Positions 56,001 through 64,000 of a stretch of DNA of 64,000 nucleotides are shown here, piece by piece (the first letter of the stretch is position 1; each line of letters starts with the position of its first letter). This DNA is from Pseudomonadota bacterium (GTDB taxonomy: Bacteria; Pseudomonadota; Gammaproteobacteria; Steroidobacterales; Steroidobacteraceae), in contig JAJYDK010000010.1 of NCBI GenBank assembly GCA_021777555.1, positions 1 to 64,000 of the forward strand, given 5' to 3'. The notes below the pieces were generated by a model. It worked only from the letters and a program-made list of their open reading frames with translations. It was not told the origin of the DNA and did no database searches. A program made the translations under genes and the position numbers.

Positions 56001-56317
56001 CCGATCGAGGCGACGGGCTCGTGCTGAAAGAGCGCCTTCCAGGTGATGCCGCCGTCTTCGGTGCGGAAGACGCCCCCGTCCGCGCCTCCGACGTAGTAGA
56101 TGTCGGGATTGCCCGGCACGCCGGCGACCGCGGTCACTCGTCCGCCGGCGATGGCCGGTCCGATCTGGCGGAAATGCACGGCGCGGCTCACCGGCATCGG
56201 CAGCCTCGTGCGGCCGTGAGCGTTCTCCTGTTGCGGGCCGGACCGCGCGGCGAGGGCGAGCGGTGAGAGCAGGATCAAACAGGCCGCTAGGGCCCGGGTA
56301 CGGGCGGACACTTGCAT
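53069..56317 (-). CDS. secreted BNR-repeat (sortilin/sialidase-like beta-propeller) protein
   Basis: 1082-residue exported protein with a signal peptide (ARTRALAACLILLSPLALAA). Most of it is beta-propeller repeats with Asp-box motifs: SxDGGxTW-type runs recur, e.g. TEDGGITW, STDGGLTW, TTDGGLTW, SVDGGLTW, SDDSGAHW, TRDGGRHW. These resemble VPS10/sialidase-like BNR repeats found in secreted proteins of soil bacteria. The C-terminal 250 residues include a fibronectin-like LLPPGTYTATLEIGG strand and a helical tail. No enzymatic residues are evident, so binding or scaffolding seems likelier than catalysis. ATG at 56317 used; GTG four codons upstream is possible. Confidence 0.85.
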   Translation of the reverse strand: MQVSARTRALAACLILLSPLALAARSGPQQENAHGRTRLPMPVSRAVHFRQIGPAIAGGRVTAVAGVPGNPDIYYVGGADGGVFRTEDGGITWKALFQHEPVASIGALAVDPHNPAVVWAGTGEANVRNDVSFGDGIYKSTDGGLTWSHLGLAGTSQISRVVIDPLHTDTVLVAAMGSPWKDSPERGVYRTTDGGLTWKRVLYKGPEVGISDLAMDPRNPEIVYAATYRFRRTPWTYSAGGPEDAIYKSVDGGLTWRRLSGHGLPTGPVERIGLAIAPSSPNVLYAVIGTKQGVVWRSDDSGAHWRMVSTYQGADSRPFYFSHIAVDPRNPDHVFALSEFLVASDDGGRAWHKLAKSIHVDNHSIWIDPTGSGRIIEGNDGGVALSLDNGKHWRFVHNIAIEQYYHVAVGAGIRYLVCGGLQDNNTWCGPAFSKDPSGIPERAWFGFNGDDGIFGMPAADDPNLIYNSGQNGAYFVYNRSEQQIHDIEPFPGDYTGLGAGAVRYRFAWEAGFAVSPEDPKVLYAGAQVLFRSGDRGRTWRVISPDLTRNDKAKQGPSGGPVIQDNSGAEYYDAILTITPAKSDPNVIWVGTDDGLVQLTRDGGRHWTNVTAHIPHLPAWGRVESIDVSATDPGSALIAVDRHFSGDFKPYLYRTDDYGAHWTSISGNLPGGVYAHVVRRDPHDPDLYFAGLENGLYVSWNAGKTWYLFGLGLPDAAVYDLALDRATDSLVVATHGRGLWILDDLAPFQRWNAQVARSALTLFKPADALRFWPWSQTEWMGDSAFYGQNPHYGAAFSYYLAKTVKQPGELVIRNAAGEVVRTVKGLHHGKPVAMTPGTASPTGGPPAAESVKGMVPRVSGEAGLHRIHWDLRANGPVRWSSGPKYNRGPKAGALLPPGTYTATLEIGGQSASQTFIVVNDPASHASVADMTERYQVTQAVLHEVSQLDTALNRLHAIDGQLGVLEAAVTGSPRQRAADAAIGSLRKADEAAKLEITSGAGAEESTLRVPDRIHEHLLALDALLEGADNTVDAATLQQKAMLDIEYRKALTLYDQFEQTAVSRFNRTMAGYGLPGVVPGAALTP

Positions 56318-56476
56318 CGTGGATCTCACTTTCGCGCGCCGCCCGGACGCCCCGGCGACGCGAACCTTGTCCTGAAGCGTGCCAAGTTAGCCGAGCATCG
56401 GGGGGTTGGCCAGCCTCGGTGCGCGAAGCTCGTCGCGGCGCGCGGCCGTTCTGCCGCAAGCGGCATGCTCCGATCC

Positions 56477-56485
56477 TGCTATATT
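56477..56485 (+). promoter_or_regulatory. candidate extended -10 promoter for the zinc-ribbon gene
   Basis: TGCTATATT is an extended -10 element, with a start expected near 56492, 55 nt before the GTG at 56547. A TGCCGC-AA-GCGGCA inverted repeat lies immediately upstream at 56452-56465 and could be an operator; no -35 hexamer is clear. Confidence 0.4.
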
Positions 56486-56546
56486 GTCCAATGCCGTGGC
56501 GATCCGGCCACGAGAGCGGAATTGCGCGCTGGACTGGAGAACGACG

Positions 56547-56801
56547 GTGCCACTATATGAATACCGCTGCCCGGCCAACGGGCGGGTGGTCGAGGTGCGC
56601 CACAAGATGGCCGAAAGACTCACCACCTGGGGCGAGCTGTGCGAGCGCGCCGGTCTGCCGAGCGGGGACTGCGCCCCGCACTCGCCCATCGAGAAGCTGA
56701 TCTCCGCCGGATTCATCGGCAGTGCGCCCGAGTCGGCCTGCGATGCTCCGGGCTGCGCAGCCGGCGGATGCGGCGCGGGCCTGTGCGGCGGGGATTTCTG
56801 A
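56547..56801 (+). CDS. FmdB-like small zinc-ribbon protein
   Basis: 84-residue protein opening PLYEYRCPANGRVVEV, the FmdB/zinc-ribbon start, followed by a helical segment (MAERLTTWGELCERAGL) and a C-terminal Gly/Cys-rich tail (CDAPGCAAGGCGAGLCGG). The N-terminal Cys is not paired as CxxC as in classical FmdB, while the tail contributes four cysteines. GTG start with GGAGA upstream; it gives the family's MPLYEYR N-terminus. Followed 22 bp later by the potassium channel gene, probably cotranscribed. Function unknown. Confidence 0.82.
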   Translation: MPLYEYRCPANGRVVEVRHKMAERLTTWGELCERAGLPSGDCAPHSPIEKLISAGFIGSAPESACDAPGCAAGGCGAGLCGGDF

Positions 56802-56823
56802 GCCGACCCCGGAGGCGTTTCGC

Positions 56824-58047
56824 GTGCGACTCCCCCCGGCCCGGCGCATGAGAGTGCAGGCCGCACGGCACCGCACGGCCCGTTTCCTGCACACACGCGC
56901 CTGGTTCCCGCACGTGCCTCTCGCCGTCATCGTGGGCGTGCAGGGGCTGCTGCACATTCTGTTCGCCTCGGGCTCGCTGCGGCCGCTGCTGGCCACGTGG
57001 GCCGGCAGCTCTCCGATCGCCTCGCTCGCCGGCGGCCTCGGCATCCTGCAAATCGGCGCCGCATCGCATGCGGTCATCGGAGTGCTGCTCATCCTGGTCG
57101 CCTTCGGGATGCTGTGGCGGTCGCGGGTCGCCTGGATGCTGGCGCTCGTACTGACGCTGCTCGCGGTGGTGACCCTGGAGCTCTCGCCGCTCGCGCGGGC
57201 CTCGCGTCCGCTCGAGATCTTCGGCGTCGTGCAGCTTCTTCTGCTGCTCGCCTCCCGCGACAGTTTCACGCGCGCCAATCTCGCCACGGCCACGCTGTTT
57301 GCGCTCACGGGACTGCTGTTCACGCTGGGATACGGCACGCTCGGGGCCCTCGCTCTCGGCGCCGGCTTCAATCCGCCGATCCGCGATCTCACCAACGCCC
57401 TGTATTTCGCCGTCGAGACCGTGTCGACCGTGGGGTACGGGGACATTGCGCCGGTCGCCCCCGAGGCACGGCTGTTCACGATCTCCCTGATCGTGCTCGG
57501 TCTGGCGGTGTTCGCCACGGCGCTACCGGCGATCGCCGGCCCCCTGATCGACAAACGTCTGATGAACCTGCTGCAGCCGGGAAGGAGAAAGAAAGTGAAG
57601 CGCGCTTCGCACATCATCGTCGTGGGCGACGGCCCGCTCGCACTGGACACCGCCCGCGCGCTTTCGGCACGCAATCTCACCGTCACCGTCATCCGCTCCG
57701 CAAAGCCCGAAGACGGCGCGCCTCAGCCCGAGGATCTGATCATCGGAGACGGCAGCGACGCGCAGGTCCTGCAGCACGCCGGCGTCACCGAGGCCCGCAC
57801 CGTGCTCGCATTGAGCGAGGACGACGCGTACAACGCCTTCGTCGTGCTGGCTGCCAAAGAGATGAACCCCTCGCTGCGCACCGTGGCGGCGGTGAGCGAC
57901 ACCCGCAATACCGGCCGCATCGCCCGGACAAGGCCCGATGTGCTGCTCACGCTGCCGCTGCTCGGCGGAGAGCTGCTGGCCATGGCCTTGAGCGGCGAGC
58001 CGATCAACACCGACGCGCTGATCACCCAGCTGATGAAGCTCGGTTAG
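56824..58047 (+). CDS. kch: Kch-like potassium channel with TrkA-N (RCK) domain
   Basis: 407-residue inner-membrane ion channel. About six hydrophobic segments are followed by the pore with selectivity filter TVGYGD near residue 202, then a cytoplasmic TrkA-N domain from about residue 260 (IIVVGDGPLALDTARAL). The dinucleotide loop reads VGDGPLAL in place of the usual GxGxxG. This order matches E. coli Kch. GTG at 56824 is chosen because GGAGG lies eight bases before it; ATG at 56848 has no ribosome site. Its stop overlaps the patatin lipoprotein stop by 3 bp, convergently. Confidence 0.9.
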   Translation: MRLPPARRMRVQAARHRTARFLHTRAWFPHVPLAVIVGVQGLLHILFASGSLRPLLATWAGSSPIASLAGGLGILQIGAASHAVIGVLLILVAFGMLWRSRVAWMLALVLTLLAVVTLELSPLARASRPLEIFGVVQLLLLLASRDSFTRANLATATLFALTGLLFTLGYGTLGALALGAGFNPPIRDLTNALYFAVETVSTVGYGDIAPVAPEARLFTISLIVLGLAVFATALPAIAGPLIDKRLMNLLQPGRRKKVKRASHIIVVGDGPLALDTARALSARNLTVTVIRSAKPEDGAPQPEDLIIGDGSDAQVLQHAGVTEARTVLALSEDDAYNAFVVLAAKEMNPSLRTVAAVSDTRNTGRIARTRPDVLLTLPLLGGELLAMALSGEPINTDALITQLMKLG

Positions 58048-59288
58048 CGCGAGCGCCGCGCGACGGTGCCGCCGCCAGCCGGGCACTGCGCCGGATCCCT
58101 CTGCTCGCGCGGGCGGGCCTCCATGTTGAGCATGTTGGCCTGCGTCGGCGTCATCCACAACAGTCCCTGCGCCGCGCAGCGCTCGCCGTAGGCGAACAGT
58201 GCGCGCATGTGCCGCGGACCGAAATCGAAATCGGCGCTGGAGGGGAATCCCGGCGGTATCTGCGTGATATGCAACTGCATGCCCAACTGCCGCGCGATCG
58301 CCTGCGACTCGACGACCGTCGAGCGCGTCGAGGCGGTTATCCCGGCGGAGATGCTGCGCGAGATGACATCGACCGTATTGATGGGTGTCCTGTCCGGCGC
58401 CGAGGCGAGCTTGCCGTTGATGATGACGTACACATCGGCGCCGCGCAGCGGGGCCAGGTCCTGCGGCCGCAGCCCCGCGACCAGCGGGAAGATGAACATG
58501 GGCGTCGTGACACCACCGTCGACATGCAGCTCATCGTATTGGCGGCCCCCGTCATGCACCGGGATGACCACCGGTGGGAACACCCCCGGGACGCTCGCCG
58601 AGGCGATGATGACCTTGCGAAACAGCGCCAGCGCGCGCTTGCCGCCCTTTGCCGCGATCGCGCCCATGTCCCACAGGACGGTCTCCTGCGAGTCGAGATC
58701 GGTCGTTGCAATGATCAGGCGCCGGCCCTTGCTCGTCGCGCGCGCCACCGCGCCCAGCATCGCCGGTGTGATGTGGCGGTCGATCAGGTCGCTCAACCGG
58801 TCATGCCCGAACCAGCCGAGCGGCGCGAGGATCAGCTGCGTGAAGCGCCATCCGAGGGAACCGACCGGCGGGTGGCGCCGGGAGTCCTCGATCGTCGCCC
58901 GCAATCCGGCATCCCAGGCCGGACCGAGAAATGCGAATGGCGCGATGATCGCGCCGGCGCTGACGCCCGTCACGAGCTCGAAGCGGGGCCGCTCGTGCGC
59001 CTCGGACAGGCCCACGAGCGCGCCGGCCCCGAACGCCCCGCTCGAGCCGCCGCCCGAGAGCGCGAGGATATTGACGCGCCGTCCCGCGGCGGCGCGGCGA
59101 ATGCCCTCGAGAAATTGAGGCGCCTGCTCGGTATAGCCGGTGAGATCGGTCGTCACCAGACGGACCGGAGAGGTATATCCAACCGGCTCGGTGTGATTGA
59201 TGGCGCTCGGAGGCGGAGGACGCCGCGCCAGCGTGGCGCAGCCGCCGAGCAGCATCAGAGAGGCAATCCACAGTAGCGTGCCGCGCAT
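58044..59288 (-). CDS. patatin-like phospholipase, predicted lipoprotein
   Basis: 414-residue patatin with a lipoprotein signal ending LLGGC (Cys about residue 17). Patatin motifs: SGGGSSGAFGAGAL near residue 80, nucleophile elbow GVSAGA near residue 107 (Ser) and DGGV near residue 255 as the dyad Asp. Unlike the patatin at 14985 it is exported, so it probably acts in the periplasm or on the outer membrane. ATG at 59288 chosen; a TTG ten codons upstream is in frame. The ligase fusion gene lies upstream with a 128-bp gap. Confidence 0.9.
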   Translation of the reverse strand: MRGTLLWIASLMLLGGCATLARRPPPPSAINHTEPVGYTSPVRLVTTDLTGYTEQAPQFLEGIRRAAAGRRVNILALSGGGSSGAFGAGALVGLSEAHERPRFELVTGVSAGAIIAPFAFLGPAWDAGLRATIEDSRRHPPVGSLGWRFTQLILAPLGWFGHDRLSDLIDRHITPAMLGAVARATSKGRRLIIATTDLDSQETVLWDMGAIAAKGGKRALALFRKVIIASASVPGVFPPVVIPVHDGGRQYDELHVDGGVTTPMFIFPLVAGLRPQDLAPLRGADVYVIINGKLASAPDRTPINTVDVISRSISAGITASTRSTVVESQAIARQLGMQLHITQIPPGFPSSADFDFGPRHMRALFAYGERCAAQGLLWMTPTQANMLNMEARPREQRDPAQCPAGGGTVARRSR

Positions 59289-59416
59289 CGAGGTTGTCAG
59301 CTCATTGGCTCCCCTCAAGGACTCCCGGTGATTTCCGCTGCCTGAAGCCTGTGCCGTGCGCGGCCGGATGGGAATAGGCGAAATTGCGGATGCCGGCTCG
59401 GCAAGCCCTCAGGCTC

Positions 59417-62257
59417 TCAGGTGAGATCCGGCTCGCCACAATGGCGCAGGATATGCGCGCGCGCCTCATCCCTCAGGCGCACGGCCGCCGCAAAGACGTC
59501 CTCCCGCTCGCCGGCGCAGAGCGGCGGACCGATCACCGCATGGACCGGGGCTCGGCGGGGCAGCCACCGGCCTTCGCGCATGACGTCCCGGGTCCCGCGT
59601 AATGCGACGGCGATGACGGGAACCCGGGCGGCGGCGGCGGCCTGGAAGGCCCCGAGATGGAAGGCGCGCAGCCCGGTCACGCCCGTGAACGTGCCCTCTG
59701 GAAACAGCACCAGGGAATCTCCGCCTCGAAGCGCTTCGGTGAGCCGCCCGACTTCGGCGGTGCTCTCTCCGGGGGCGAACCGCTCGATGAACACGGTTCC
59801 CATCCTGCGCAGATACCCCCCCAGCACCGGTACCCGCGCGAGCTCCGCCTTCGCCCCGAAACGATGGCGCTCCCTCAGCAGGGCGCTGATCAGCAGGCTG
59901 TCCACATAACTTGCGTGGTTGACCACGAGAACATGGGGCGTTCGCAGATCGCCCTGCCCCTGCCACGTGGCAACGAGCGGGAAGCGCAACACACGCACAA
60001 CCCGGGCCGCCGCCCGATGATTGAGCCGCCAGCGCCGCAGCGGACTGCCCACGCATCCGGTGAGCACCACCGTCGGGAGGGCGAAGACCAGCAGGACACC
60101 CCAGGCGCACAGACCGAACATCACGCCCATCGCCCTCTCGAGACGCCGATGCGCCGCGAGCGAGACGCTGCCGCGGAACAGCCGCAGCATCTGCACGAAG
60201 GGGCTTCTCGGAGCCCGTCCGAGCGCGCCCTCCAGGTACGCCTGGCGGGTGGCGGCACGACGCAATTTTCCGCTCGAGGTCTTGAGCACGCTGTGCGGCG
60301 CGAGCAGCAGAACCTCATCCGCCGGCTCTCCCAGGGTGCTCGTGATGCGCTCCATGATCCGTCTCGTCAAGGCGTCGCGTTGCGACGCATCGCTCACGCG
60401 CGTTTCCGCCACGACGATGAGCCGCTCAGTGCCGATCGCGTCGGCCATCGCGCCGAAGACCGCCACACAGCCCTTGCGGACGCCCTCGATCGCTCCGACT
60501 GCGCTTTCGATTTCCTCCGGATAGATGTGCCTCCCGCGCCGGATGACCATGTCCTTGGCACGGCCGGTGATATAGAGCTCGCCGGCGGCGATGTAGGCCC
60601 TGTCGCCGGTATTGCGCCAGTTCCCGCTGAGCAGGCGCGCGGTCGCATCCGCATTTCGGTAGTAACCGCCGGTGGCGGAAGGACCCTCGAACTGCAGCGC
60701 CCCCTCGGTTCGCTCGGCAACCTCGGCGCCCCGCTCATCGACGATGCGCAGACGGTAGCCGGCCAGCGGCCTGCCGCTTGACACGAAGGCAATCGCCTGC
60801 GATGCGCCGACCGGCACCGGTTGGGCACGCCCGCTGCGCGAGAGCAGTTCCCGGTCGATCCGATCCACCAGAGGTCCGCGGCCGAGCGGCGGGAAGGTGA
60901 GCCCCACGCCCACCTCGGCGAGTCCGTACACCGGCGTCAGCGCCTGCGGAGGCAAGCCGCACGGGGCGAAGCGCCGCAGAAAGCGCTCGATCGTTTCGGG
61001 GTAGACCGGCTCGGCGCCGTTGAAGGCAATGCGTAGCGAGGACAGATCCAGCCCTGTCAATTCCTCGTCCGACACGCGTTGCGCGGCGAACTCGTAGCCG
61101 AAATTGGGCGCGGCGGTCAGCGTGCCGCGATACTCGCCGATCGCGCGCAGCCAGCGCGCCGGCCGCGCCAGAAACGCGTCCGGCGGCATGAGGACGAGAA
61201 GGCAGCCGTGGTAGAGCGAGCCGAGCCAGGCGCCGATCAGTCCCATGTCGTGATAGAGGGGGAGCCAGCTCACGAAGACATCCCGATCGCTCGCACCGAT
61301 GGCAGTCCCCATTGCGCGGATGTTCGCCAACAGCTGGCCATGGGTGAGAACGACCCCTTTCGGCGATCCGGTGCTGCCGGAGGTGTACTGCAACAGGGCG
61401 ATAGAGTCCCCCGAGAGCGGCATCGGCGCCGGCCCGGCCTCGCCCCCTCGCCCGAGGTCCGCGACCGTGAGAATGTGGCGCAGCGCGCGCACGCGGGATT
61501 TCAGCCAATGGGCCAATCGATGCGCTTCCCGGACGGTGATCAGGGCTTCGGCGCCCGCGTTGGCCAGGATCTCGGTGTGCCGGCGCACGTGATCCTCCAG
61601 CTGGTGACCGTGGGCGGGCGGATAGAGGGGCACGGGGAGGAGTCCCGCGAGCAGCACGCCAAAGAAGACGTGGAGGTAGTCCACCGAGGTGGGCAACATC
61701 AGCGCCACCGGCGCGCCGCGCGAGAGGCCGTACCGGCCGAGCCCGGCGGCGATGGCCCGCGCGCCCTCGAGAAGCGCCGCGTAGCTCAATTCTCGGGGTC
61801 CGGAGTCCCCGAGCACGATGGCATGCGTGGCCCCGGGGTGGCGATCGACTCGCCAACTCAGCGCTTCTGTCAGGGTGCGCGCCTCATCGGGCGCCGCGCC
61901 GTCTGCGCGGGGCAAGGCCCGCACGCTGACCGCGGGAGCGCCGAAGAGGCGGGCCCCGGCCGGCCGGACGGCCTTCGGGGCATCGCTCAGCACTCTCAGC
62001 AGGTCCCCGAGGGTTTCGGCGCCATCGAGCGCCGCCGCGGAAAGCTCGATCCCGAGCGCCTCCTCGAGCCGATTGACGAGCTCGGCACGCGCAAGGCTGT
62101 CGAACCCGAGATCCGCATCGAGACGGCTCCGCGGATGCAGAACGGGGGATGGAGCCTTGCGATGCAGCTCCCGGTAGAGCGCATCGATCACCGACTCGGC
62201 GATCCTCTCCCGGGCGTCAGCGGCCGGCAGCGGATTCGGATCGGGAACGGGCGACAT
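59417..62257 (-). CDS. fusion: acyl carrier domain, fatty acyl-AMP ligase, PlsC acyltransferase
   Basis: 946-residue three-part protein. Residues about 15-95 form an acyl carrier domain with the phosphopantetheine Ser in LGFDSLARAEL. Residues about 125-690 are an AMP-forming ligase of the FAAL type: YTSGSTGSPKGV near residue 290, WLPLYHDMGLIG near residue 330, GDRAYIAAGELYITGR, and TSSGKLRR with the C-terminal Lys. Two hydrophobic segments (about 720-745) lead to a PlsC domain with NHASYVDS and FPEGTFTG. It could load a fatty acid on its own carrier and pass the acyl group to a glycerol-type acceptor. Lies 26 bp after a TolC-family gene. Confidence 0.9.
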   Translation of the reverse strand: MSPVPDPNPLPAADARERIAESVIDALYRELHRKAPSPVLHPRSRLDADLGFDSLARAELVNRLEEALGIELSAAALDGAETLGDLLRVLSDAPKAVRPAGARLFGAPAVSVRALPRADGAAPDEARTLTEALSWRVDRHPGATHAIVLGDSGPRELSYAALLEGARAIAAGLGRYGLSRGAPVALMLPTSVDYLHVFFGVLLAGLLPVPLYPPAHGHQLEDHVRRHTEILANAGAEALITVREAHRLAHWLKSRVRALRHILTVADLGRGGEAGPAPMPLSGDSIALLQYTSGSTGSPKGVVLTHGQLLANIRAMGTAIGASDRDVFVSWLPLYHDMGLIGAWLGSLYHGCLLVLMPPDAFLARPARWLRAIGEYRGTLTAAPNFGYEFAAQRVSDEELTGLDLSSLRIAFNGAEPVYPETIERFLRRFAPCGLPPQALTPVYGLAEVGVGLTFPPLGRGPLVDRIDRELLSRSGRAQPVPVGASQAIAFVSSGRPLAGYRLRIVDERGAEVAERTEGALQFEGPSATGGYYRNADATARLLSGNWRNTGDRAYIAAGELYITGRAKDMVIRRGRHIYPEEIESAVGAIEGVRKGCVAVFGAMADAIGTERLIVVAETRVSDASQRDALTRRIMERITSTLGEPADEVLLLAPHSVLKTSSGKLRRAATRQAYLEGALGRAPRSPFVQMLRLFRGSVSLAAHRRLERAMGVMFGLCAWGVLLVFALPTVVLTGCVGSPLRRWRLNHRAAARVVRVLRFPLVATWQGQGDLRTPHVLVVNHASYVDSLLISALLRERHRFGAKAELARVPVLGGYLRRMGTVFIERFAPGESTAEVGRLTEALRGGDSLVLFPEGTFTGVTGLRAFHLGAFQAAAAARVPVIAVALRGTRDVMREGRWLPRRAPVHAVIGPPLCAGEREDVFAAAVRLRDEARAHILRHCGEPDLT

Positions 62258-62283
62258 CGGATCCCGCCTGCCCGCGGCGCGCC

Positions 62284-64000
<1,717 letters not shown>

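Overview
The window is GC-rich, densely packed bacterial chromosome with no tRNA, rRNA, IS element, phage gene or CRISPR array that I can see. The fused aspartokinase/diaminopimelate decarboxylase, the Fpr-type ferredoxin reductase, the YadGH and YajR homologues and the FFLEE-motif protein together suggest a gammaproteobacterium of the Xanthomonadales/Nevskiales/Steroidobacterales side. This placement is inferred from gene content, not from a marker tree.

Layout. 1-7944: a one-carbon module. purU and an MttB-family methyltransferase (minus) stand divergent from soxBDAG, heterotetrameric sarcosine oxidase (plus). 7952-13319: a YadGH-type ABC exporter, a 2Fe-2S ferredoxin, YccF, a GNAT acetyltransferase, a DUF2147 protein, exonuclease III and a Rieske protein. 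13370-21167: a neutral-lipid region. A tight operon (phasin-like protein, patatin, lipase, FFLEE-motif protein) is followed by a TPR protein, a wax ester synthase/DGAT and, divergent from it, a two-domain fatty acyl reductase; together these could make, coat and mobilise wax esters or related storage lipids. 21184-31417: PBP1b and a TPR lipoprotein downstream of lysC-lysA, then a SAM hydrolase, a DksA-like protein, a FixJ-type regulator, an L,D-transpeptidase, 3-methyladenine glycosylase and a glycine-zipper protein.

31482-37937: leucine/isovalerate degradation. Both methylcrotonyl-CoA carboxylase subunits stand divergent from isovaleryl-CoA dehydrogenase and a FadR-type GntR regulator. A 17-bp perfect palindrome lies in the divergent gap. 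38129-47467: ferredoxin-NADP reductase, two MFS transporters, a LytS-type histidine kinase, QueD, a chalcone-isomerase-like protein, and a divergent Nramp-related transporter behind a strong promoter and a leader of about 250 nt with stable stems. 47630-56317: type II NADH dehydrogenase, a tandem pair of secreted M61 peptidases and a large BNR-repeat secreted protein. 56547-64000: a small zinc-ribbon protein, a Kch-like potassium channel, a patatin lipoprotein, a carrier-FAAL-PlsC fusion, a TolC-family protein and the 3' end of an SQR-like flavoprotein.

Best candidates for something undescribed are the lipid-storage region, the carrier/FAAL/PlsC fusion in one operon with TolC, the Nramp-related gene with its structured leader, and the GntR/palindrome control of leucine catabolism. 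Reverse-strand shadow ORFs are very common here because of the GC content and were left out.
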